From contig CP099832.1 of the NCBI GenBank assembly GCA_029851365.1, positions 123,641 through 184,356 of the forward strand: DNA of 60,716 nucleotides. The letters are read 5' to 3'. A model generated the notes under the pieces. It made no database searches. It saw only the letters and a program-made list of their open reading frames with translations, and was not told where the DNA came from. Every line of letters begins with the position of its first letter. The stretch's first letter is position 1. Both the position numbers and the translations under genes were made by a program. Shown one piece after another: positions 38,620 through 46,874 of the stretch. The DNA comes from Candidatus Shikimatogenerans bostrichidophilus (lineage in GTDB: Bacteria > Bacteroidota > Bacteroidia > Flavobacteriales > Blattabacteriaceae).

Positions 38620-39977
38620 ATATTTTCAAAAATAGCTTTTTCTTTAATAAATTTTAATTTAATATTACCTAATTTACCATTTCTATGTTTAGATATAATA
38701 ATCTCTGCTTCACCTTTACATGGTTTAGATCTATCTCCATCCCAATATTTAAATCCATAATATTCAGGTCTATATAATAATAATACTATATCAGCATCCT
38801 GTTCTATAGCACCTGATTCTCTTAAATCAGATAAAAATGGTCTTTTATACCCACCCCTAATTTCTACAGCTCTAGATAATTGAGATATTGCTATAATAGG
38901 TATTTGAAATTCTTTAGCTATATATTTAATATTTCTAGATATTGTAGATATCTCTTGTTCTCTAGTTCTAAATTTATTATTATCTACATAAATTAATTGT
39001 AAATAATCTAATATAATTAATTTAACTTTATATTTATATATTAATTGTCTACATCTATTTTTGAAATCTGTTATAGTTAAATACGAAGAATCATCTATAA
39101 AAAATTTATATTTATTAAATTCATTAATTTTTAATTTAAATAATTTAATTTCTTCTTTTGTTAAATCTAAATTATTTAATCTTTCATATGGTATACCAGT
39201 TTCAAATATTAAAAATCTAGACATAATTTGATAATACGACATTTCTAAAGAAAATAAACCTACTGGTATATTTTTTTTTAAATAATTAATTAATAACGAT
39301 AACGCAAAAGATGTTTTACCCATACCAGGTCTAGAAGCTATAACTATTAAATCTGATTTATGTAATCCTAAAATTATATTATCTAATTTAGTAAATCCTG
39401 TAGGTAAAAATACTTTTTTATTAATTTTTTTTATAGTTTTAGGTAATAACTTATTAATAGATTTAATATTATTATCTATATAATTAATATAAAGATTATC
39501 AATATTTTCTTGTATTTCATTTAATAATATAATAGGATTTACTCCTACTCTATTAATTTTATTAATAATATTTACAGATATTTTAATTAACTTTCTTAAA
39601 AGAAATTTTTCTATTAATAATTTTACATTTTTTTTAATTTTATAAAAATTTGTATAATTATTTAATATATAAGTTATATATATTTCTCCCCCTATTTTTT
39701 CTAATTTATTACTTTGTTTTAATTCTGATATTAAAGTAGTAAAATCTATTTTATTATATTTATAATAAATAATTTTTATATACTTAAAAAGTGTTTTATT
39801 TTTTTTTTTATAAAAAACTTCTGGTTTTAATAAATCTATAACTTTAATTAAACTTTTTTTATTTAAAATAATAGATCCTAAAATTGCTTCTTCTAATTTA
39901 ATTAAATTAGGAGATTCTTTTTTAAATTTTATAATTTGAAATATTTTATTTATTATATATAATATATATATTTTATT
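38616..39977 (-). CDS. dnaB: Replicative DNA helicase DnaB; no standard start codon
   Basis: Hexameric helicase that opens the fork. From the only ATG (39323) the protein would start at MGKTSFALSL, cutting the P-loop SRPGMGKTSFA in half. The same frame is open upstream to 39977 and encodes a normal DnaB N-domain (SPNLIKLEEAILGSIIL, then KPEVFYKKKNKTLFKYI and KLEKIGGEIYITYILNN) and the linker VFLPTGFTKLDNIILGL. That N-terminal frame contains no ATG, GTG or TTG. The best guess is ATA at 39969-39971, one base after the pheT stop. The C-terminal domain has FSLEMSYYQIMSR, ILDYLQLI, ISQLSRAVE, LSDLRESGAIEQDADIVLLL. Coordinates give the open frame; the start is unresolved. Confidence 0.88.
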   Translation of the reverse strand, partial: NKIYILYIINKIFQIIKFKKESPNLIKLEEAILGSIILNKKSLIKVIDLLKPEVFYKKKNKTLFKYIKIIYYKYNKIDFTTLISELKQSNKLEKIGGEIYITYILNNYTNFYKIKKNVKLLIEKFLLRKLIKISVNIINKINRVGVNPIILLNEIQENIDNLYINYIDNNIKSINKLLPKTIKKINKKVFLPTGFTKLDNIILGLHKSDLIVIASRPGMGKTSFALSLLINYLKKNIPVGLFSLEMSYYQIMSRFLIFETGIPYERLNNLDLTKEEIKLFKLKINEFNKYKFFIDDSSYLTITDFKNRCRQLIYKYKVKLIILDYLQLIYVDNNKFRTREQEISTISRNIKYIAKEFQIPIIAISQLSRAVEIRGGYKRPFLSDLRESGAIEQDADIVLLLYRPEYYGFKYWDGDRSKPCKGEAEIIISKHRNGKLGNIKLKFIKEKAIFENI

Positions 39978-42105
39978 TTAATTTTGCATTTAAATATTTA
40001 TTATATAAATTTATTAATTTTTTTAAAATATTATTTATATAAAATTTATTAATTCCTTTTTTATTTTTAATATATAATCTTAATGTATATGATTTTTTAT
40101 TATATGGTAGATTATTATAATATATATCAAATAATTTTAATTTTATTAAATTATTCTTTAATTCATTTTTAGTAATTTTATAAAAATCATTATAATAAAT
40201 ATTTTTATCTATTATTAAAGTTAGATCTTTTTTTATATAATGTAATTTACTATATTTTTTAAATATAATTTTATTATTATTATTATTTAATAGTTTAAAT
40301 ATTTTATCTATATAAATTATAGAATTATATATTATATTATTTTTTAATAAATAATAATTTAATTCTATTATACATATTTTATTTTTAATAATTTTAATTT
40401 TTTTATTATTATAAATTTTTAATTTATATTTATATATATTTATTTTCTCTAATATAATTTTAATAATATTAAATATTTTATAATAATTATTTAAAATATT
40501 TTTATTATTTTTTAATATTAATATTTCTATTAATTTTTCTTCTTTAATTTTTTTTAATTTATTAAAAATATAACTATTACCTATTTCATAGAATTTTAAA
40601 TTATTATTTTTTCTATTTAAATTATAAATTATATTATTTTTTATACTACTAAATAAATTAGTTCTTAAAAATACTTTATTATTAATTATAATAGAATTTT
40701 TATTTTTTTCTTCTATAAAAGGTGTATTTATAACTTCATATATGCCATAATTAATTAATATATTACTAATATTATCAATTATTATAGTTTTATTAATTTT
40801 TTCTTTTTTTATATAATTAATTCTACTTTTTAATATATTTTTTTTATTTTTAATTTTATTAATATTTAAAAATTTAATTATATCATTTATAATGTCTATT
40901 TTATTATTTATATATAAAAAATTATTAACTAATATAATAAAATATTTATTATTAAATTTTAAAATATTATAATTTAATGATTTAATAATTTTTAATATTT
41001 TATTTCTATTTATAAATAAACCTATAAAATTATATATATATTTAAAAGTAATTAAAATTTTTTTATATTTTATTTTTATATTATTATATTTATATATAGA
41101 CTCAATATTATTAAATTTTTTCTTTAATTGATAAATTAAATATTTAATATTAAAAATATTAATTTTATTTTTATATAAATTAGATATATTATTATTTATT
41201 TTAAAAAATTTAATAAATTTTCTAATATTTTTGTTTTTTAATATATATATCAATAATATAGCTTTATCAGTATTATTATTTACATTATAATTATAATTAT
41301 TAATAATTCCATTTAAATTAATTTCTTTATCATTGTTATATATTATTATATTTCCCTTATTTTTTAAAAAAATAAATTTATTTTTTTTTATATAAAATTT
41401 AATTTTATTATTATTTTTTTTAATTATATATTTATTATTTTTATTATAATTAAATAATATTAATGGTATCCCAGTCTCTTGAATTAAATAATTAATATAA
41501 TCTATTAAATTATTTTCTATTTTATAATTATTTGATAATAAAAGATTATTATATATATCATTATTATATATTTTTTTATTCTTTATAATAAAACAATTTA
41601 AATATACTATATCTTTTTTATTTATTAATTTAAATTTTATTTTATTATTTATTTTAAATAAAACTTTTTTATTATAATTTAATAAAGTTTTATATGGCTT
41701 TCCTTTATAATTTAAATAACTTATAATTATATTAGAAATATTAATATAATATATTAAATAATTAATATTAGGAGTACAATTTATTCTAATTAAATAATCT
41801 GTATCATATTCACTATAAATAAGTGATTTTTTTTTATTTATAAGTATTAATGTATTTTTAAATAAATAATATTTAGATTTAACTATTTTATTATTTTTAA
41901 TTAAAAATATATATCTATTATTATTCTTAGTTACATGTTTTATTCTAGATAAAAAGAAATTTTTGTTGTATTTATAATAATAAATAGGATATATTTTATT
42001 TATATTTAATATTTCTATACCTATAATATTAAAAATATTTATTACTTCTTTTATATTTAAATTATAATTAATAAATTTTTTTATCCAACTTAATAAAAGA
42101 TTCAT
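39973..42105 (-). CDS. pheT: Phenylalanyl-tRNA synthetase beta subunit
   Basis: Non-catalytic subunit that with PheS charges tRNA-Phe. The 710 residues (family about 790-820) open MNLLLSWIKKFINYNLNIKE, the normal N-terminus. A B3/B4-like region (IQETGIPLILFNYNK) and a B5-like region follow. The late part shows YGIYEVINTPFIEEKN and the pseudo-catalytic KFYEIGNSYIFN. The C-terminal FDX-ACB anticodon domain begins YSKLHYIKKDLTLIIDKNIY and ends with YTLRLYIKNKKGINKF. The sequence is very Asn/Lys/Ile-rich and divergent. pheS is not in the window. Confidence 0.88.
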   Translation of the reverse strand: MNLLLSWIKKFINYNLNIKEVINIFNIIGIEILNINKIYPIYYYKYNKNFFLSRIKHVTKNNNRYIFLIKNNKIVKSKYYLFKNTLILINKKKSLIYSEYDTDYLIRINCTPNINYLIYYINISNIIISYLNYKGKPYKTLLNYNKKVLFKINNKIKFKLINKKDIVYLNCFIIKNKKIYNNDIYNNLLLSNNYKIENNLIDYINYLIQETGIPLILFNYNKNNKYIIKKNNNKIKFYIKKNKFIFLKNKGNIIIYNNDKEINLNGIINNYNYNVNNNTDKAILLIYILKNKNIRKFIKFFKINNNISNLYKNKINIFNIKYLIYQLKKKFNNIESIYKYNNIKIKYKKILITFKYIYNFIGLFINRNKILKIIKSLNYNILKFNNKYFIILVNNFLYINNKIDIINDIIKFLNINKIKNKKNILKSRINYIKKEKINKTIIIDNISNILINYGIYEVINTPFIEEKNKNSIIINNKVFLRTNLFSSIKNNIIYNLNRKNNNLKFYEIGNSYIFNKLKKIKEEKLIEILILKNNKNILNNYYKIFNIIKIILEKINIYKYKLKIYNNKKIKIIKNKICIIELNYYLLKNNIIYNSIIYIDKIFKLLNNNNNKIIFKKYSKLHYIKKDLTLIIDKNIYYNDFYKITKNELKNNLIKLKLFDIYYNNLPYNKKSYTLRLYIKNKKGINKFYINNILKKLINLYNKYLNAKLK

Positions 42106-42113
42106 ATAGTATT

Positions 42114-43253
42114 TTAGTTTTTTATATTAGTTATTAAACCCATAAATAATATTTTATTATTAATTTTTTTTTTTATAAAAATATTTTTTTTATTTATATA
42201 TATATATTTATTATTTAATATTAACAATAATTTTATAAATAAATATAAATTAATTATTAATTTAATTTTTTTACCTTTATAAGTAAAATTTTTAATTATA
42301 TTTTTTAAATTAATAAATTTATTCTTATATGACAATATAATTTTTCTTTTAAGTATTTTTAATTCTATAAAATTTATTATATTATTTTTATTAATAATAT
42401 TATATATTTTAATTAATTTATTTAATATATTTTTTTTATCTATTATTAAATAATAAAATTTTTTTATATTTAAATTAATTAAAAAATTAAATTTATTTAT
42501 TTTATTAATTAATTTAATTTTTAATATATAATATGTTTTTTTAGTATTTATATATAAATATTTATTATAAAACAATATATTAATATTATTTTTATATTTT
42601 TTAAATATTTTTATATATATTAACAAAGATTTTTTAGATATTTTATATAAAATATTATTAAAATTATAAGATTTTATTTTAAATTTAAAATATAAAAAAT
42701 AATAATTATAATCAGTACTTATAAAATATATTATATTATTATAAATTTTTATAAATAAGTTATTTTTTTTAATTAATATATTTTTATTATTTAAATTAAA
42801 AAATAATTTATTTAAAATTGATATAAATATTTTATTATTAATTTTTATATATTTAGGTTTTTTAATAATATATTTATTAAATTTTATTTTATAATTAAAT
42901 TTATAAATTTTTAATTTATAATAATCATAATAATTAGTTATATAAATATTTTTATTTTTAATTAATATATTATATTTATTATTATTAAATATTAAAATTT
43001 TAATAAAATAATTAATATTTTTAATAATAAAAATTTTTTTTATATTATATTTATTATATATTTTTATATTAGTTAATAGAATAAAATTATTTTCTTTTAT
43101 ATATATAAAAAAATTATTTTTATATATATAACAATATGTAATATTAAATATTTTATAATAATTATATTTTATATAAAAAAAGTTAATTTTATTTAAATAA
43201 TATATTAAAAAATTTTTTAAAAATATATTAATTTTTTTTATTTTTATATACAT
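42114..43253 (-). CDS. dnaN: Probable DNA polymerase III sliding clamp (beta subunit)
   Basis: A 379-residue, extremely AT-driven protein. Length and layout fit DnaN (usually 365-380). The middle FISTDYNYYFLYFKFK aligns with the family's ATDxHRL block. The preceding INNKIFISILNKLFFNL aligns with the second-domain start, and the C-terminal NKILFMGLITNIK resembles the terminal LMPMRL-type strand. Genes beside it include other replication and tRNA-charging genes. Similarity is weak by eye and a profile search would be needed to be sure. It lies 8 bases upstream of pheT on the same strand. Confidence 0.6.
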   Translation of the reverse strand: MYIKIKKINIFLKNFLIYYLNKINFFYIKYNYYKIFNITYCYIYKNNFFIYIKENNFILLTNIKIYNKYNIKKIFIIKNINYFIKILIFNNNKYNILIKNKNIYITNYYDYYKLKIYKFNYKIKFNKYIIKKPKYIKINNKIFISILNKLFFNLNNKNILIKKNNLFIKIYNNIIYFISTDYNYYFLYFKFKIKSYNFNNILYKISKKSLLIYIKIFKKYKNNINILFYNKYLYINTKKTYYILKIKLINKINKFNFLINLNIKKFYYLIIDKKNILNKLIKIYNIINKNNIINFIELKILKRKIILSYKNKFINLKNIIKNFTYKGKKIKLIINLYLFIKLLLILNNKYIYINKKNIFIKKKINNKILFMGLITNIKN

Positions 43254-43271
43254 GTTATTATTTTAATAATT

Positions 43272-43346
43272 GGTTTGGTAGTTCAAATTGGTTAGAATAC
43301 GTGCCTGTCACGCACGAGGCTACGGGTTCAAATCCCGTCCAAACCG
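43272..43346 (+). tRNA. tRNA-Asp (anticodon GUC)
   Basis: The acceptor GGTTTGG pairs with CCAAACC. The anticodon stem CGTGC/GCACG holds CTGTCAC with anticodon GTC. The T arm is ACGGG-TTCAAAT-CCCGT. The discriminator is G, as expected for Asp. CCA is not encoded. An open frame reading through it from 43301 is not a gene start. Confidence 0.97.
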
Positions 43347-43366
43347 TAAAATTTTTTTATAATTTA

Positions 43367-44140
43367 ATGTTAAAAATAATTAAACAACTAGAATATATTT
43401 ATAGTTTACAATTATTAGAAAATAAAAAAAAGAAAATAAACAAAATTTATAAATATATACCTAAGCTATATAAAAAATATATTAAAAATATTAAAAATAA
43501 AAAGAATAAAATAATTATAATAAATAAAAAATTATTATACAATAAAAATAAAATATTATATTTAAATAAACAAGAAAATATTCATAATTCTTTAATTAAT
43601 AAATATCAAATTGATAAAAATATTATAGATAATTTAAAAGATTTAAATAATCTTAATAAAGAAATAGAATATAGTAAATTAAAAATTAATTATATTAATA
43701 AACAAAGAAAAAAAATTAATAAAAATATAGTTAAAATTAATAAAATAAATGAATCTATTTTAAATCATATTGATATTATTAAATATAAAATAAAAATAAA
43801 AAAAAAAAAATTAAAAATATTATTATTATATATTAAAAAAAATTTACCAAAAATTTATAAATTAATTAATTATTACATAAATAAAGTAAAGTCTTATAAA
43901 ATATATAAAAAATTTTTATTTATTAAAAATAAATCTATAGATAATATAGGTATAGTATCAATATATAAAAATAAAGCTATTGAAGGTATATATTTAACAA
44001 TACCAAAATATATATATTATAAATTAAATAAAAATAAGAAAATATTTTATGATTATTATACTGGAAAAATTTTAATTAGTAAAAATTTATCTGATAAAAT
44101 AAAAAATAAATTAAATAAAAAATTAATGATATATTTATAA
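43367..44140 (+). CDS. C4-type zinc-ribbon family coiled-coil protein lacking the zinc cysteines
   Basis: A 257-residue protein, mostly a long Lys-rich coiled coil (residues 1-190), followed by a small C-terminal module. The coiled coil has the NLNKEIEYSKLKI block typical of the family (NREYDALSKEIE). The end NIGIVSIYKNKAIEGIYLTI and KKIFYDYYTGKILI align with the family's RACGGCFNKIPP and IVCEYCGRIL ribbon, but all four cysteines are replaced. The start at 43367 is chosen because the frame upstream is tRNA-Asp sequence. The family's role in bacteria is poorly defined. The gene converges on rpsU. Confidence 0.7.
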   Translation: MLKIIKQLEYIYSLQLLENKKKKINKIYKYIPKLYKKYIKNIKNKKNKIIIINKKLLYNKNKILYLNKQENIHNSLINKYQIDKNIIDNLKDLNNLNKEIEYSKLKINYINKQRKKINKNIVKINKINESILNHIDIIKYKIKIKKKKLKILLLYIKKNLPKIYKLINYYINKVKSYKIYKKFLFIKNKSIDNIGIVSIYKNKAIEGIYLTIPKYIYYKLNKNKKIFYDYYTGKILISKNLSDKIKNKLNKKLMIYL

Positions 44141-44147
44141 AATTATA

Positions 44148-44354
44148 TTAATTAATATTATTTAAATTTTTTATTTTTTTTAATATTAAGTACTCTTTTC
44201 TAATTTTTTTTAATCTTTTAATTTCAGAAGGTTTTTTGTAATATAATTTATTTTTTATATTTTTAATTAAATTTAATTTAGTAATTTTTTTTTTATGTAT
44301 TTTTAATCCTTTTTCTATATTTTGACCTTCTTTTATAATAGTTATTAAATTCAT
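44148..44354 (-). CDS. rpsU: 30S ribosomal protein S21
   Basis: A 68-residue basic protein. ITIIKEGQNIEKGLKIHKKK and the YYKKPSEIKRLKKIRKEYLI block match S21 (family: IxVKxGExIDxALKRFKRK and KPSxxRKRK). Bacteroidota S21 has a similar length. It is divergent from hisS across 27 bases. Confidence 0.9.
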   Translation of the reverse strand: MNLITIIKEGQNIEKGLKIHKKKITKLNLIKNIKNKLYYKKPSEIKRLKKIRKEYLILKKIKNLNNIN

Positions 44355-44381
44355 ATATATTAAAATATATAAAAAAAAATA

Positions 44382-45077
44382 ATGAATAAAATTAATAAAA
44401 TAAAAGGTACTATAGATTTATATAATGATAAATATTATATATTTAAATATATCGTAAATAAAATTAAAAAAATTTTTAAAAATAATGGATATATACCAAT
44501 AAATACTCCATCTATAGAAGATAAAAAGATATTAACTAATTTAAATATAAATCTATCTAATAAAATTATATATTATTTAAATAATAATAAATTTTTAATT
44601 TATGATTTAACTATACCTTTAATAAGATTTTTAAATAATAATTATAATAATTTAATATTTCCATTTAAAAGATATCAAATTCAAAAAGTATGGAGAGGTG
44701 AAAATCCACAATATAATAGATATAGAGAATTTTATCAATTCGATATAGATATAATATCATTTAGATATAATGATAAATATTATTTAGAATTAGAATTATT
44801 AACAATATGCGAAAAAATATTCAGTAATTTAAAATTAAAAGCTAATTTAGAAATAAATAATAAAAAATTATTATATGATTTATGTAAATTTTTATCTATA
44901 AAAAAAAATAAAATAAATAAATTTATTACTATTTTAGATAAAATTAATAAAGTTAAAATATATAATATTTTAAATTATATAAAAGTTAATAAAATTATAA
45001 AAAAAAAAAAATATAAAAAATTTATATATATTTATAAAAAAAATTTATTAAAAAATAATAAAAAAAAAATAAAATTT
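44382..45077 (+). pseudogene. hisS: Histidyl-tRNA synthetase, 5' part (interrupted gene)
   Basis: Encodes the first 232 residues of a class II HisRS. KGTIDLYNDKYYIFKYIVNK is the N-terminal block, LIYDLTIPLIRFL and FPFKRYQIQKVWRGENPQ lead into motif 2 (RYREFYQFDIDII). The family sequence stops at about KKKIKF, after which the frame continues 26 codons into unrelated repeat DNA and ends at 45155. Joined to the 3' part it would give about 443 residues, the normal HisRS length, with no gap. No other HisRS is in the window. It is therefore either broken, or intact in the real genome with an artefactual insert. Confidence 0.85.
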
Positions 45078-46238
45078 CTTGTCTTCACTCAAGATTTTGA
45101 ACTTAAAATTTTGTGTTTGAACTCAAAATTTTGGGTTAAAATGAGGAACTTTTAAGTCTACAATTGAAATTTTGAGTACAGACAAAGTTTATAAACGCAA
45201 AGTTTCTTGTCTTCATTCAAAATTTTGTACTTAAACTTAAACCCAAATAGAAAATTTTGAGTTGGCACAGTTTCAAGTAAAAAAATAAGATTTTGAACTT
45301 AAAATTTTATCAACACAAAATTTCTTGTCTTCAATCAAAATTTTGTACCACAACTTGAATCTTGTGTTTTGAACCAAAATTTGAAATTTGAATTCGAAAA
45401 TAAGATAAGAAACTTTTAAATTGCAATATCAACATTTTAATTAGGTACACACAGTTTCCAGTCGCAAGTATAGACAAAATATTAAAAATAGATTTTTAAA
45501 AACGAAATTTCTTGTCTGCACTCAAAATTTTTTACTTAAACCTGAAGTTTTGTGTTTGAACTTATATGTATACTTCCCTGTTTAAATAAAAAAATCGCAG
45601 ATTTCAACTAAAATTTTTTTTCTCAACTTGGAATTTTTGGTAAAACGAGGTAGTTTTAAGTCCAAAATTGAAATTTTGAGTTCAGAGACAAAGTTTCAAG
45701 TCACAAAGATACAATTATGAACTTAAATCTTTATAAACACAAACTTTCTGGCCTCAATTCAAAGATTTTGTTTGAATGCGCAAGTTTGATTTAAAACAAG
45801 ACTCAATAAAAAAATTTGACTACTCATATGAAATTCCAAATTTGAACTTTATATTTTGAGTTAAATGTAGAAACGAAAATTTGCTTCCAAACATAAAATA
45901 TTAAATTGAAACACAAAGTTTCAAATGCCAAAGATAAGATTATGAACTTTAAATGTTTTTAACAAAAAAATTCTTGTCTTCAATCAAAATGTTGTGCGTT
46001 GTTCTTACTTGAACTAGAAATTTTGTGTATAGACGCAAATTTCGTGTTTGAACTCGAAATTTTGAGTTAAAACAGAAGCTTTTGAGCCTGAAATCCAAAA
46101 TAGTGATTTCAAACTCAAAATTTTGTATTTGAATTTGAAGTTTTGTGTTTTGAACTGAAATTTTTAGTTAAAACAAGAAACATTTAAGTCTAAACAAAAA
46201 AATTTTGGTAGACAAAAAAAATGTAAACAGATTTATAA
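45078..46238. repeat. About 1.16-kb non-coding, higher-G+C degenerate tandem-repeat block inside hisS
   Basis: This stretch has no gene. Base composition differs sharply from its flanks (17 G+C in 45661-45720, about 28%, against about 3% in 44941-45000). It is made of diverged copies of one unit. The phrase TTTCTTGTCTTCANTCAAAA recurs near 45075, 45203, 45320, 45506, 45746 and 45969. A second phrase, TTTAAGTCTAAAATTGAAAT with variants, recurs near 45150 and 45655. Spacing between anchors runs from about 117 to 238 bases, so the unit is probably 190-240 bp with deletions. It contains many palindromic AAATTT/AAAATTTT cores. No transposase, terminal inverted repeat or tRNA is seen. It looks like eukaryotic satellite or host DNA. 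Boundaries are approximate. Confidence 0.85.
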
Positions 46239-46874
46239 AAATTATTGTATAATATATTTAATAAAAATAATTTAAATATAAAAAATTTAAATTATATAAA
46301 ATTATTATATAATAAATTATTAAAATATAATTTTAAATATCTTAATATATATATAAATTTTTTATTATCTAGAGGATTAAATTATTATAAGAATATTATA
46401 TTTGAAATTAAAACAAATACTTATAATACTTCTTTATTAGGTGGAGGATCTTATAATAATTATTTAAAAATTAATAATAAAAATACTTATTATATAGGTA
46501 TGTCTATAGGAATTTATAGAATATTAAATTATTTTATTGAAAAATTTAATAATATAAAAATAAAAAATAAAAATATAAAAATATTATTTATAAACTTAAA
46601 TTTAGAATATAATATTTATTATAAATATTTAAATTTATTAAATAATGAATATATAGTAGAAATTTATCCTAATTATATAAAAATTAAAAAACAAATAAAA
46701 TATGCAATTAAAAAAAAAATAAATATTTTAATATTTATAGGTAATAAAGAAATAAAAAATAATATAATAAAGATAAAAGATTTAAAAAGGGGGAAAGAAT
46801 ATATATTTTATAAATTAAATAAATTTTTAAATTTTTTAAAAAATTATAAATTATATATTTTATCTAAAATATGA
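46239..46874 (+). pseudogene. hisS: Histidyl-tRNA synthetase, 3' part (interrupted gene)
   Basis: Encodes the last 211 residues of HisRS in the same frame as the 5' part. The histidine-specific motif LLSRGLNYYKNIIFEIK, LLGGGSYNNYL and motif 3 YIGMSIGIYRIL are present, followed by a small anticodon-binding domain (ILFINLNLEYNIY to FIGNKEIKNNIIKIK). There is no ATG at its 5' end (TTG at 46245 is the nearest possible start), and in-frame TAA stops lie just upstream at 46224 and 46236. It overlaps the 3' end of the convergent dnaG by 31 bases, as intact gene pairs do in this genome. Confidence 0.85.

Noticed and set aside
43301-43366. Upstream extension of the zinc-ribbon-like gene
   Set aside because: These codons are tRNA-Asp sequence; the family-like N-terminus begins at the ATG at 43367.
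45078-45155. hisS frame continuing 26 codons into the repeat block
   Set aside because: The residues after KKKIKF show no HisRS similarity and end at a chance stop in the insert.
45078-46238. Self-splicing intron or transposon inside hisS
   Set aside because: No open frame for a maturase or transposase, no terminal inverted repeats, and no recognisable group I or group II core elements by eye; the tandem-repeat structure explains the sequence better.
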